Assembly: GCA_022777205.1 (NCBI GenBank)
Contig: JALFGP010000095.1
Span: 1-48,001 of the forward strand
Source of the DNA: Rikenellaceae bacterium
GTDB taxonomy: Bacteria > Bacteroidota > Bacteroidia > Bacteroidales > UBA932
Direction: 5' to 3'
DNA length: 48,001 nt
Below are positions 36,479 through 45,402 of this stretch, piece after piece. Both the position numbers and the translations under genes were made by a program. The notes beneath the pieces were generated by a model that worked only from the letters and a program-made list of their open reading frames with translations, made no database searches and was not told the origin of the DNA. The first letter of the stretch is position 1. Each line of letters begins with the position of its first letter.

Positions 36479-36650
36479 ATGAGTATGAAATCAGAAAAAT
36501 TTAATCTCTGTGGGGGGGGGGAATTATTGCTCTCCGACAGTTGTTTTGGAGTACGTCTTTATAAAATCAGGATTTGCAGCATCGGACGACCGTTATGATG
36601 GGACTAACGGAACCGAAATCTGCGTTACAAACGATTATTATGAACTATAG
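36479..36650 (+). pseudogene. Short peptide ORF interrupted by a G10 tract (possible phase-variable peptide)
   Basis: From ATG 36479 (MSMKSEKFNLCGGG) the frame as written reaches TGA at 36596 after 39 codons. Removing one G from the ten at 36512-36521 gives a 56-codon ORF ending at TAG 36648, just before the next gene, with the C-terminal part SGFAASDDRYDGTNG. Short peptides with a Pro-containing start and a GFAAS-like core are common in Bacteroidota, but I cannot name a family and the match is from memory. The break may be true slippage, decay or a sequencing error. Its position between two surface lipoproteins is noted only. Confidence 0.45.
36512..36521 (+). repeat. Homopolymer tract of ten G within a short ORF
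   Basis: Ten consecutive G, the longest G run in the window. It lies 33 nt into the ORF starting at 36479 and determines which of two downstream frames is read. Confidence 0.9.
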
Positions 36651-36668
36651 TTGAAGGAGAAAATAGCC

Positions 36669-38330
36669 ATGAAAAACATAATTTTTACCGCCACTGCAAT
36701 GATTGTAGCCATGACTGCTGTTTCATGCTCGAAGATTGCGGGAATTGAGGAAAATCCGTCATATACATACAGATTTGCGGTAGTGAACGAGGAATTTCCG
36801 TCCGTTAAGTCAAATATGAACGATGACCATCTCGTTTTTGAAACAGGTGACTATCTCGGATTTTCGCTGGAAAAACATGGTGAGGGGATTGTCGAAACCC
36901 AGAGGACATTCATACAGACAACCGACCCACGTCCGATTTTCGGGTTTACTACAAACTTACAAATGACGGCCGGTGACCGTATATACGTGGTATCTCCGCG
37001 TGTACTCCCTATAAATAACGGAAACTTCAATAACGATCGGGAACCTGTCAATGCTGATCCGATGCAGAGCATAACAATTCCACTTGTGCAGACCCATAAG
37101 GGAGGCAAGTTTGACGGAACTGCGATGCCGATGGTGAGCGTGCCTTTCACTTTTAAAGAGGATATGCTTGTGGGGAAAGACAATAAGCTCCAAGAGGTGA
37201 AGTTCCTCAATCTCGGTGCACTGCTTGAGTTCCGGGTATTTTCGACAACATATCAGGGCGAGATTGTCCGGGATGTGATTTTCAAGGCGGACAAGAACAT
37301 CGTCGGTGAATTCAAAATAAATGTGCAGAATGTCAACCCAAAGGATGAGAATACGCTTAAAATTGATCTCACCGCGAGGCTTGAAGGCGATTTCGCCCCG
37401 CCTCGGACAAATATGGCGAGGACGGAGTCTGACGCCGTGGTGGGCGCGAACAAGGACAATTCCGGCTCTGTGAGGATGGTCGTGGCTCCTGGAACATACA
37501 CCGGAAAGGTGAAGGTTAGGACGGACAAGGCCTATTATGTGTTCAATCTGTCTAAAAGGACATTTGATCGCAATGGGATATATCCTCTCGGCCTCAATCT
37601 TGATAATGCCACACGGGTTGTGATGGAGACTGTTGACAGGACGTATCCGAAGATTGAAGGGGCGGATGGTAAATTGCATGATGATCCGAGGAACTGGTTG
37701 GTGAAGTTCGTGAACAGTTACTATGCGGCTATGAGCCTGCGTCCGGAGAAGATGTTGGACGGTGACTTGACCTCCCAATGGGTTAATCCGTGGAATTGTC
37801 CTCTTGCCCCTAACCCTGAGGTTAAGAATGATGATGATTTTAATTATTATTGGAGCAATAATGATTATAATGTTCTTATCGGCGAGGACAGGCATCGCGA
37901 CATCCCTAATATTGTTTTTGTGTTTGATTTCAAGAAAGATATTGAAATCGGGCGTATCGGCATCGGAAAGGCTCCAATGGACTGGCCTTACAACCAAGAT
38001 CTCCGTGACTGTGAGTTTTATGTCGGAACTGTATGGAATTTCAAGAGCTTTGCTGCACAGAATGATAGATGGACGGGCGGAGGAAGCCTTGAGAACTACA
38101 ACACAGCTAACGATGGCAATGACTGGAAGCTTGTCTTGGAAGCGAAGGAGATTCCTAAGGAGACCGGAATATTCTGGTACGACGTTCCGGAGACAGTAAG
38201 CAAGGCCGATAGGACAGGACGCTATCTGAAGATTCGCCCGACCAGGGGCTACCGCGGCAACACTCCTTGCGAAATTGCTGAGATTTATGTCGATGGCATT
38301 GTGCAAGAGAATACCGCTAATGTGGAATAA
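36669..38330 (+). CDS. Fimbrillin-like lipoprotein with discoidin-like C-terminal domain
   Basis: 553 aa from ATG 36669; a TTG 18 nt upstream is less likely. Lipobox at C20 (TAVSC). The N-terminal half (about 25-320) resembles Mfa-like fimbrillins (SNMNDDHLVFETGDYLGFSL, SGSVRMVVAPGTYTGKVKVR). The C-terminal part (about 340-545) has the same F5/8 type C-like module as the DUF1735 protein (NYNTANDGNDWKLV, GRYLKIRP, PCEIAEIYVDG). It is probably a surface glycan-binding protein of the PUL rather than a pilin; there is no fimbrial assembly gene nearby. Confidence 0.75.
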   Translation: MKNIIFTATAMIVAMTAVSCSKIAGIEENPSYTYRFAVVNEEFPSVKSNMNDDHLVFETGDYLGFSLEKHGEGIVETQRTFIQTTDPRPIFGFTTNLQMTAGDRIYVVSPRVLPINNGNFNNDREPVNADPMQSITIPLVQTHKGGKFDGTAMPMVSVPFTFKEDMLVGKDNKLQEVKFLNLGALLEFRVFSTTYQGEIVRDVIFKADKNIVGEFKINVQNVNPKDENTLKIDLTARLEGDFAPPRTNMARTESDAVVGANKDNSGSVRMVVAPGTYTGKVKVRTDKAYYVFNLSKRTFDRNGIYPLGLNLDNATRVVMETVDRTYPKIEGADGKLHDDPRNWLVKFVNSYYAAMSLRPEKMLDGDLTSQWVNPWNCPLAPNPEVKNDDDFNYYWSNNDYNVLIGEDRHRDIPNIVFVFDFKKDIEIGRIGIGKAPMDWPYNQDLRDCEFYVGTVWNFKSFAAQNDRWTGGGSLENYNTANDGNDWKLVLEAKEIPKETGIFWYDVPETVSKADRTGRYLKIRPTRGYRGNTPCEIAEIYVDGIVQENTANVE

Positions 38331-38351
38331 TGCGAAAGAAGTAAATACACA

Positions 38352-39494
38352 ATGGAAATTATAAGAACATTTTTAGGTAAGGTACTCTTGTGCACAGTGG
38401 CACTGCACCTTGCTTTTGCCGCTGGAGGAACGGTTCTTTTTGCCGGCTGCACAAGAGAAAATGATGGTTCCGGCAATACCAAACCGGTGGACAAGCCTTC
38501 CGTAGAGGATGGGCAGGGTGGCTATCTCTTCGCGCACATGACTAACGCGAACTACGGCTCGCTGTTCTACTCGATTTCCCGTGACGGGCTCAGTTGGAAG
38601 ACGCTGAACGGTGGTAAGGTTATTCTTGAGAGCTATTATGGCCATCCTGACATCTGCGAAGGACCGGACGTGTTCGGGAATGCTGACAGAAGGTGGTATA
38701 TGATAGGAGTGGTGCGTGGATCGTCGAAAGAGTCGTTGGTGCTCTGGCACACGACAGACCTCGTCGTATGGAAGAATAAAGTTCTCGACGGTGAGAAGTT
38801 TGTCGTGGATCATCTCGGCGTATATAATGAGATCCCGTTCGTTGGAGCGCCGAAAATGTTCTATGATGAGGACAGCCACCAGTTCATCATCACTTGGCAT
38901 GCCGGCGAGTATTACAGGAAAAGGCAGGAGGCTAAGACCGATGAAGAGCGTAACATGTACGATAGAAAAAATTGGGAGACTATGAAGACCTGCTATATTC
39001 TGACCGAGGATTTCGTGAATTTTACGAGGCCGAAACGCCTCTTCGCGGCCCAGGATGGCGGTGACATTGCCCCGATTTATTTTACCGGTGCTGATTCCGA
39101 CATCGCACTCATTGATGTGATAATCAGAAAGTTCAACGGTAAGTATTATGCCATTATGAAGGACGAACGCTGGGAGGACAAGGCTCCTAAGACCCACAAG
39201 TCCATAAGGATTGCCTCGTCGGACAATTTGCTCGGCCCTTACTCCGACCCCGGGCCTTCCCTAAGTCCGAACTGGCGCGAAGCCCCGATTATAATCCTCA
39301 CTCCGGAGGGCAAATTTAGGCTCTACTACGAGAATTATGGCGAGCATGTCTATGAGATGCGTGAGGCCGTGGCGATTCAGGGCGCACCGTGGAAGGATGC
39401 GACTGGCTTCTATCCTCCGAAGGACGGCCGCCACGGCTGCATCATCCATGTCGATGAGGAAACTTACCAGAACATCGAACAAAACTATAAGTAG
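38352..39494 (+). CDS. Five-bladed beta-propeller glycoside hydrolase-like lipoprotein (GH43/GH117-like)
   Basis: 380 aa. A hydrophobic signal ends at a lipobox cysteine C33 (LFAGC), followed by a linker rich in Gly, Pro and Asp. The rest has propeller-type repeats seen in clans GH-F and GH-J (FYSISRDGLSWKTLNGGKV, GPDVFGNADRRWYMIGV, APKMFYDEDSHQFIITWH, SDNLLGPYSDPGP). Such enzymes hydrolyse arabinofuranosyl, galactosyl or anhydrogalactosyl bonds. The exact family and catalytic carboxylates are not assignable by eye. It starts 21 nt after the preceding gene and would act at the cell surface. Confidence 0.65.
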   Translation: MEIIRTFLGKVLLCTVALHLAFAAGGTVLFAGCTRENDGSGNTKPVDKPSVEDGQGGYLFAHMTNANYGSLFYSISRDGLSWKTLNGGKVILESYYGHPDICEGPDVFGNADRRWYMIGVVRGSSKESLVLWHTTDLVVWKNKVLDGEKFVVDHLGVYNEIPFVGAPKMFYDEDSHQFIITWHAGEYYRKRQEAKTDEERNMYDRKNWETMKTCYILTEDFVNFTRPKRLFAAQDGGDIAPIYFTGADSDIALIDVIIRKFNGKYYAIMKDERWEDKAPKTHKSIRIASSDNLLGPYSDPGPSLSPNWREAPIIILTPEGKFRLYYENYGEHVYEMREAVAIQGAPWKDATGFYPPKDGRHGCIIHVDEETYQNIEQNYK

Positions 39495-39543
39495 TAAATC
39501 AAATCATCTCTCTTGTTAAGAATGAGCTGAATATCAAGAATAT

Positions 39544-41160
39544 ATGAAGAAAATATATCCCATTCTCCTCGTCTTTGCACTCATCGTGTCATGCACCTCG
39601 CGTCAGCCGCAGGCAGTGAAGCCTCCTCTTATGGGCTGGAGCTCGTGGAATGCCTATATGGTCGATATTTCCGACTCCATAATCATTCATCAGGCCGACC
39701 TTATCGTCGAACGTGGACTTAAGGACGCCGGTTACGGAAACGTCAACATCGATGACGGATTTTTCGGCTACCGCGACCAGCGTGGTTATATGATTCCGCA
39801 TCCGCAGAGGTTTCCCGGTGGCTCAGCGCAGATGCGCTCCATTTCCGACCACATCCACTCTCTCGGCCTGAAGGCCGGAATCTATTCCGACGCCGGAGAC
39901 AACACCTGCGGGTCGAGCTACAACAAGGACCTGAACGGAATTGGTGCGGGTCTCTGGATGCACGATGTTCAGGACGCTGACCAGTATTTCAACAACTGGA
40001 ACTTCGACTTCATCAAGATTGACTACTGCGGTGGCATTCATCGCAGTCTTGAGGAAAGGGACCGCTATGAGGAAATCCGTCAGGTGATTGACAGCGTGGC
40101 GGGCAGGCACATCGACATCAATGTATGCCGCTGGGATCATCCGGGGACATGGGTTGAGAAGATTGCAGACTCATGGCGGATTTCGGGGGACATACGTCCC
40201 GTCTGGTCTTCGGTCCGGTACATCGTGGAGAAAAATCTCTATCTGTCAGCTTATGCGCATGACGGGCACTACAACGACATGGATATGCTCGCGGTAGGCT
40301 ACAACATCAAGCCTTCTCCGTTCTGGGAAGACGGACTCGGACTTAGCTATGCCGAAGAGGAGGCGCATTTCGGGATGTGGTGCATAATGAGCTCACCGCT
40401 GCTTCTGGGCTGTGACATAGAGTACATTCCGGATGAGACTATGCGGATAATCACCAACCCGGAGTTGATTGCCGTGAATCAGGACCCGCTCGGGCTTCAG
40501 GCCCATGTGGTTCAGCACGAAGGTGAGACCTATGTCTTCGCGAAGGATATCCTGCGTCGCCACGGAGGTGCGAGGGCCGTCGCGCTCTATAACCCTTCGG
40601 ACTCGGCTGCCTCGTTCAGTGTGCCGGCCGACGTGCTGGAGTTCGCCGGGGAGATGAAGGTGCGCGACCTCAACCTGCGATCCGACCTTGCGTCGTGCAG
40701 AGTCATAGAGATGACACTTCAGCCTCACACAGCGAAGATTCTTAAGGTAGAGGGTAAGCGGATTGAACCTGTCCTCTATGAGGCGGAGTGGGGCTATTGT
40801 CCGGACTTTACCGCAATTCGCGGGATGGGCGTGAAGTACATCCCTGTCGAGGGGGCTTCCGGACGCGCCGTGGCGACGAACCTCGGAGACTCCCCGACGA
40901 ATTATCTCGAATGGGCTGACGTCTTCAGCCGCAAGGGCGGGAAATACAGAATCTCCGTTCGGTTTACCTCGCCGGAAGCGGTTGATTTTGATTTGGTTGT
41001 GAACGGAAAGGCGCATCACGCATCGGTTGCCACGACGGATTCCGCATTCGTGGAGATTCCGTTCGAGGTGGAGTTCCTCAAGGGGGAGAATGATGTTCGC
41101 ATATCAGGCGTGACATCATCGAATGTGGCCTTGGACTGCCTGAAGGTTACAAAACTATAA
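39544..41160 (+). CDS. GH27 alpha-galactosidase (or beta-L-arabinopyranosidase) with C-terminal CBM-like domain
   Basis: 538 aa. Lipobox at C17 (LIVSC), so it is probably a membrane-anchored lipoprotein. The GH27 barrel begins PPLMGWSSWNAYMVD (28-42), has the DDGF segment (70-73), the nucleophile D160 in FIKIDYCGG and an acid/base aspartate near 216 (WRISGDI). A C-terminal beta domain (about 410-538) resembles CBM35-like modules. GH27 removes terminal alpha-galactose, and some members act on beta-L-arabinopyranose in arabinogalactans; the choice cannot be made here. It precedes the GH97 fusion gene by 27 nt. Confidence 0.9.
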   Translation: MKKIYPILLVFALIVSCTSRQPQAVKPPLMGWSSWNAYMVDISDSIIIHQADLIVERGLKDAGYGNVNIDDGFFGYRDQRGYMIPHPQRFPGGSAQMRSISDHIHSLGLKAGIYSDAGDNTCGSSYNKDLNGIGAGLWMHDVQDADQYFNNWNFDFIKIDYCGGIHRSLEERDRYEEIRQVIDSVAGRHIDINVCRWDHPGTWVEKIADSWRISGDIRPVWSSVRYIVEKNLYLSAYAHDGHYNDMDMLAVGYNIKPSPFWEDGLGLSYAEEEAHFGMWCIMSSPLLLGCDIEYIPDETMRIITNPELIAVNQDPLGLQAHVVQHEGETYVFAKDILRRHGGARAVALYNPSDSAASFSVPADVLEFAGEMKVRDLNLRSDLASCRVIEMTLQPHTAKILKVEGKRIEPVLYEAEWGYCPDFTAIRGMGVKYIPVEGASGRAVATNLGDSPTNYLEWADVFSRKGGKYRISVRFTSPEAVDFDLVVNGKAHHASVATTDSAFVEIPFEVEFLKGENDVRISGVTSSNVALDCLKVTKL

Positions 41161-41187
41161 TGATTTAAAGACATTGATTTACAGAAC

Positions 41188-44148
41188 ATGACATTTAGGA
41201 AACTCCTTTTCTGCGCTTCGGCGCTCTTTATCGCGTTCTCGTCTTCAGTCAGGGGCCAAGAATATTCGGTAACATCGCCGGACGGTCGCATAAATGCCGT
41301 TGTGGCTGTCGGTGACAATGTTAAATATTCGGTTTCTTACGATGGTTCCATTATCATTGAACCATCATCTATTTCGATGGCTCTTTCGGACGGAATTATT
41401 TTCGGAAAGAACGACAAGGTTCGTAAGGTGTTGAGAACCACGGTGGACGAGGTCTTGTCGACCATGGTCTACAAAAAGGCGGAAGTCCGTGACAATTATA
41501 ACCAGATGACGCTTGTATTCAAGGAGTTCACATTAGTTTTCCGCGCATACGATGATGGCGTAGCCTACCATTTCGAGAGCAAACTTGACCCGAGGCGGGA
41601 ATATCAGGTGGTTTCGGAGCAGGCGGAATTCTGTTTTTGTGAGGGTAGCCGAGCATACATTCCGTATGTGGATTCTCCTGCGCAGGATATCGAAGGGCAG
41701 TTCTTTAACCCTTTTGAAAACACATACTCCGTGCATAAGGTTTCGGAATGGAGAGATGGACGGCTTTCTCTTCTCCCTGTTGCTGTGGATGTTGAAAACG
41801 AGGCTAAGGTAGTGATTACTGAAGCGAATCTTGTCAATTACCCCGGCATGTATCTGCTTGGAAAGCCTGGCTCTTCAAGCGTAGGAGGCGTTTTCGCGCC
41901 GTATCCCAAGACCGTGGTGCAGGGCGGGCACAATATGCTTCAGGGCGTGGTCAAGGAACGCGAGGACTTTATCGCGAAGGCCTCTGGTAACGAAATTTTC
42001 CCGTGGAGGGTGATTATGGTCAGCACCAATGATGCCGACTTCGCCGTGAATGACATGGTATGGAAGCTTTCACCGTCTCAGGACAAGGATACTGATTTCA
42101 GCTGGGTGAGGCCGGGCAAAGTGGCTTGGGACTGGTGGAACGACTGGAATGTCTATGACGTCGATTTCAAGTCGGGCATCAATAACGAAACTTACAGATA
42201 CTACATCGACTTCGCGGCGGAACACGGCATTGAATATGTGATTCTCGACGAGGGCTGGGCCGTGAACCTTGAGGCGGATCTGATGAAGGTCGTTCCTGAA
42301 ATCAATCTTCCTGAGCTTGTTGCCTATGGAAAGGAACGTGGAGTTGGTCTCATTCTTTGGGCCGGTCACTGGGCCTTCGACCGCGATATGGAGAATGTCT
42401 GCCGACACTATTCTGCGATGGGAATCAAGGGTTTCAAGATTGACTTTATGGACAGGGACGACCAAGTTGCCGTGAATTTTCATGCACGTGCCGCACAGAT
42501 GGCGGCGAAGTACGGACTTATGGTCGATTTTCACGGTACCTACAAGCCGACGGGTCTCAGCCGTAGGTTTCCTAATGTCGTAAACTATGAGGGAGTACAC
42601 GGCCTTGAGCAGATGAAATGGAAGCCGGAGAATGTGGATCAGGTGACATACGATGTTACTATTCCGTTCATCCGTATGGCGGCCGGACCGATGGACTATA
42701 CTCAGGGAGCCATGAGAAATGCCTCGCGTGGCAATTACCGCCCGGTCTTTGACGAGCCGATGAGTCAAGGCACGCGCTGCCGTCAACTAGCTGAATATGT
42801 AGTATTCGAGTCTCCGTTGAATATGCTTTGCGATTCTCCGTCGAACTACATGAATGAGCCGGAATGTACCGGGTTCATTTCTGAGTGTCCGGTGGTTTGG
42901 GACGACAGTCGCGCGGTGAACGGCGAAATCGGGAAATACATCACGCTCGCACGCCGCAGTGGGGATGACTGGTACGTCGGTGCGCTTACTAATTGGGAGG
43001 CGCGTGAGATGACTTTGGATCTGAGTTTCCTCGGTGATGGGGACTGGTTCATGGAGATATTTCGTGACGGTGTCAATGCAGCAAAGGCGGCTCGTGACTA
43101 TGAGCACGTGAAGGAGGTTGTTCCGTTCAGCCGTCGGATTGACGTGAGTCTCGCGCCCGGCGGCGGTTGGGTGGCGAAAATTACGCGAAAGCCGCGGATT
43201 ATATTTGACACGGATATGGGAAATGACGTTGATGACGCCCTGGCGCTTGCGATGTGCTACAGATATGCCGACGAGGGAAAGTCCGATCTTCTTGGCATTG
43301 TGGTGAACAAGAATGAACCTATGGCCGTCGAGTATATAGATGTGGTGAATACATACTATGGTCACAGCTCCACACCTATCGGACTCGGGGAGAAGCTTGC
43401 AGACACGTCTGCGGATAACCGTCGCGCGGACGGAAGAAACTATGTGGAGACGGTTATGCAGGATTTCAGCTTTAGTCGTTCCATTACTGATTACGATAGT
43501 ATTCCGTCTGCTGTGGCTCTTTACCGCCGGCTGCTTTCCGGACAGCCTGACGGGTCGGTAACGATTGTTTCCACCGGTTTTTTTACCAATCTTGCCGCGC
43601 TGCTTGATTCCGGGGCGGACGAGTTTTCTCCGCTTTCGGGGCGTGAGCTGATTGCAAGGAAGGTCAAGCAAGTGTCGGCAATGGCAGGGAATGTCTCATG
43701 GGAGGACGGACGGGACATATTTACGGAATACAATGTCCATCGTGATATCGCCTCCGCAAAGAAGTTTTTTGCAGAATGCCCGGTGCCTATAGTAGTTTCT
43801 CCGTTTGAACTTGGAGTTGAAATCTGCTATCCTGCACACGAGATTGAGGCGAATCTCGGATTTGACTCTCCAAATCCTGTCGTAGAAGCATATAAGGCCT
43901 ATTTGCCGATGCCTTACGACCGACCGACATGGGACCTTACATCCGTGGTCTATGCTGTCGAGGGCTATAAGTATTTCACAGGACACACTCGTGGCACCAT
44001 CACCATTGATGAGGCCGGTCTCTCCCGCTTTGTCCCGTCTCTTGATGGGAATCATATCGTGCTGCGTGTGGCTCCAGAGTCGAGGCATGTCTTCCTTCGT
44101 CACCTTGTTGACCTGACGGTTTCTCACACCTCTTTTCATGCAGAGTAA
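41188..44148 (+). CDS. GH97 alpha-galactosidase-type enzyme fused to a nucleoside hydrolase domain
   Basis: 986 aa, uninterrupted. A signal peptide (about 1-23) is followed by GH97 (about 24-665): N-terminal beta domain, then the barrel with WDWWNDW (314-320), VILDEGWA (351-358) and FKIDFMDRDDQ (416-426). D419 fits the nucleophile position of retaining GH97 alpha-galactosidases, rather than the inverting SusB type. After a linker of a few residues (TRKPR) comes an inosine-uridine nucleoside hydrolase domain (about 668-986) with the calcium-binding motif DTDMGNDVDDA (674-684) and later NVHRDIASA and PTWDLTSV. The combination is unusual. Both parts would be periplasmic. Confidence 0.88.
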   Translation: MTFRKLLFCASALFIAFSSSVRGQEYSVTSPDGRINAVVAVGDNVKYSVSYDGSIIIEPSSISMALSDGIIFGKNDKVRKVLRTTVDEVLSTMVYKKAEVRDNYNQMTLVFKEFTLVFRAYDDGVAYHFESKLDPRREYQVVSEQAEFCFCEGSRAYIPYVDSPAQDIEGQFFNPFENTYSVHKVSEWRDGRLSLLPVAVDVENEAKVVITEANLVNYPGMYLLGKPGSSSVGGVFAPYPKTVVQGGHNMLQGVVKEREDFIAKASGNEIFPWRVIMVSTNDADFAVNDMVWKLSPSQDKDTDFSWVRPGKVAWDWWNDWNVYDVDFKSGINNETYRYYIDFAAEHGIEYVILDEGWAVNLEADLMKVVPEINLPELVAYGKERGVGLILWAGHWAFDRDMENVCRHYSAMGIKGFKIDFMDRDDQVAVNFHARAAQMAAKYGLMVDFHGTYKPTGLSRRFPNVVNYEGVHGLEQMKWKPENVDQVTYDVTIPFIRMAAGPMDYTQGAMRNASRGNYRPVFDEPMSQGTRCRQLAEYVVFESPLNMLCDSPSNYMNEPECTGFISECPVVWDDSRAVNGEIGKYITLARRSGDDWYVGALTNWEAREMTLDLSFLGDGDWFMEIFRDGVNAAKAARDYEHVKEVVPFSRRIDVSLAPGGGWVAKITRKPRIIFDTDMGNDVDDALALAMCYRYADEGKSDLLGIVVNKNEPMAVEYIDVVNTYYGHSSTPIGLGEKLADTSADNRRADGRNYVETVMQDFSFSRSITDYDSIPSAVALYRRLLSGQPDGSVTIVSTGFFTNLAALLDSGADEFSPLSGRELIARKVKQVSAMAGNVSWEDGRDIFTEYNVHRDIASAKKFFAECPVPIVVSPFELGVEICYPAHEIEANLGFDSPNPVVEAYKAYLPMPYDRPTWDLTSVVYAVEGYKYFTGHTRGTITIDEAGLSRFVPSLDGNHIVLRVAPESRHVFLRHLVDLTVSHTSFHAE

Positions 44149-44183
44149 TTGCTGCGTATATGTTACATAACTGCTGGACCGGA

Positions 44184-44214
44184 TTGCGAAATATGTCGTG
44201 AATGGTTAGATTTG
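44184..44214 (+). promoter_or_regulatory. Bacteroidota-type promoter before the GH43 gene
   Basis: TTG at 44184-44186 and TAGATTTG at 44207-44214 are 20 nt apart, an exact fit. It lies in the 113-bp gap after the fusion gene, so the last PUL gene may also be expressed alone. A second TAGATTTG at 44248-44255 is too close to the ATG to be useful. Confidence 0.6.
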
Positions 44215-44261
44215 TGTAAAAATATCGTATATATAATATTTATTACATAGATTTGCTTCAA

Positions 44262-45365
44262 ATGAAAATTAGACACATCCTATTTTGCACGACGGCCCTA
44301 TTCTCCGCATTTCTCTATTCTGCTAATGGCAAAGTTATTTCAATGACGACGGATGGCGACCATCGTCCCTCTGCTAAGATTACGGAGTTCAGGCCCGGAG
44401 AGTTGTGGAAAGATACTGATGGCGTGGCAATAAACGCGCATGGAGGCGGAATCATGTTCCATGGTGGAAAGTATTGGTGGTACGGCGAGTACAAGACGGA
44501 GGGGGAGGCCGGCAATCTTGCTCAAGTGGGAGTCAGTTGTTATTCATCTGATGATCTTTACAACTGGAAGAATGAGGGCATAGCATTGGCCGTAAGCGAT
44601 GAACCTGGTTCCGACATTGAACGTGGCTGCATTCTTGAACGTCCGAAGGTCATCTTTAATGCCCTTACGGGCAAGTTCGTGATGTGGTTCCATCTGGAGT
44701 TGAAGGGAAGCGGGTATTCAAGTGCGCGCAGTGGAATTGCAATAGCGGATAGGCCGGAAGGCCCTTTTTCCTTTGTACGCAGCACCAGAGCTGTTCCCGG
44801 CAAATGGCCGTTCAACAAGGACGAGTTTCCGGATGAAAAGGGCTTTCTTGCCAGAGATTTCGAGTCTGGGCAAATGTCCCGTGATATGACCCTATTTGTC
44901 GATGACGACGGCAAGGCATATCAGTTGTCCGCCTCGGAGGAGAACTGGACGCTGCATATAGCTGAACTGACGGATGACTATTTGGACTACACTGGAAAAT
45001 ATGTGCGCGTGTTCCCAGATCGTCTCATGGAGGCTCCTGCTATATTCAAAAAAGACGGAACCTACTATTTTATGGGGTCGGGATGCACAGGTTGGGCTCC
45101 CAATGCGGCCCGTAGTGCGTCCGCACCGTCAATATGGGGACCATGGACAGAGCTCGGAAACCCGTGCGAGGGAGATGGCTCTCAGCTGACCTTCAATTCC
45201 CAAAGCACCTTCATACTGCCGGTTGCAGGCAAGGCGAACACCTTTATCTATATGGGTGATAGATGGAATCCGAAAAATGCCATTGACGGGCGCTACGTTT
45301 GGCTACCGATTGAATTTGACGGTGACCGTTTCAAAATCCGCTGGCGTGACAGTTGGGGACTCTAA
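44262..45365 (+). CDS. GH43 exo-beta-1,3-galactanase-like enzyme (subfamily 24-like)
   Basis: 367 aa from ATG 44262; an alternative TTG 9 nt upstream is unlikely. A signal peptide (about 1-23) is followed by a single GH43 propeller: DTDGVAINAHGGGIMFHGGK, CYSSDDLYNW, ERPKVIFN, and YMGDRWNP. Relative to the fungal exo-beta-1,3-galactanase (recalled from memory), E257 in LMEAPAIF aligns with the catalytic acid and Q314 in FNSQSTFILP with the glutamine that replaces the usual base in subfamily 24. It would release galactose from beta-1,3-galactan ends. Last gene of the PUL, ending 37 bp before the right direct repeat. Confidence 0.85.
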   Translation: MKIRHILFCTTALFSAFLYSANGKVISMTTDGDHRPSAKITEFRPGELWKDTDGVAINAHGGGIMFHGGKYWWYGEYKTEGEAGNLAQVGVSCYSSDDLYNWKNEGIALAVSDEPGSDIERGCILERPKVIFNALTGKFVMWFHLELKGSGYSSARSGIAIADRPEGPFSFVRSTRAVPGKWPFNKDEFPDEKGFLARDFESGQMSRDMTLFVDDDGKAYQLSASEENWTLHIAELTDDYLDYTGKYVRVFPDRLMEAPAIFKKDGTYYFMGSGCTGWAPNAARSASAPSIWGPWTELGNPCEGDGSQLTFNSQSTFILPVAGKANTFIYMGDRWNPKNAIDGRYVWLPIEFDGDRFKIRWRDSWGL

Positions 45366-45402
45366 AACGAACTTCCGCCGATGAGGAGCAAGCCATAGTG
45401 AC

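Larger units (their letters stand above)
27971..45402 (+). other. Accessory polysaccharide utilisation locus (PUL) cassette between direct repeats
   Basis: All nine intact genes and one broken ORF are on the plus strand: sigma/anti-sigma, SusC, SusD, two surface lipoproteins, and four enzymes. The block separates thrS from the DUF4199-GT2 pair and is bracketed by copies of one divergent promoter region. No integrase, transposase or tRNA attachment site lies inside. The enzyme set (GH27, GH97, GH43 exo-beta-1,3-galactanase-like, GH43/GH117-like) suggests an arabinogalactan-type or other alpha-galactosylated beta-galactan; the exact glycan is not established. Confidence 0.75.

Noticed and set aside
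36651..36668. TTG start for the fimbrillin-like lipoprotein
   Set aside because: ATG at 36669 gives a normal lipoprotein signal; the extra residues would add charged residues before it.
36957..38306. 449-codon open frame on the minus strand
   Set aside because: Antisense to the fimbrillin-like lipoprotein; sequence is biased and lacks any recognisable domain.
27971..45402. Integrative or conjugative element
   Set aside because: No integrase, relaxase, transposase, mobilisation gene or tRNA target was seen; only the flanking repeats suggest movement.
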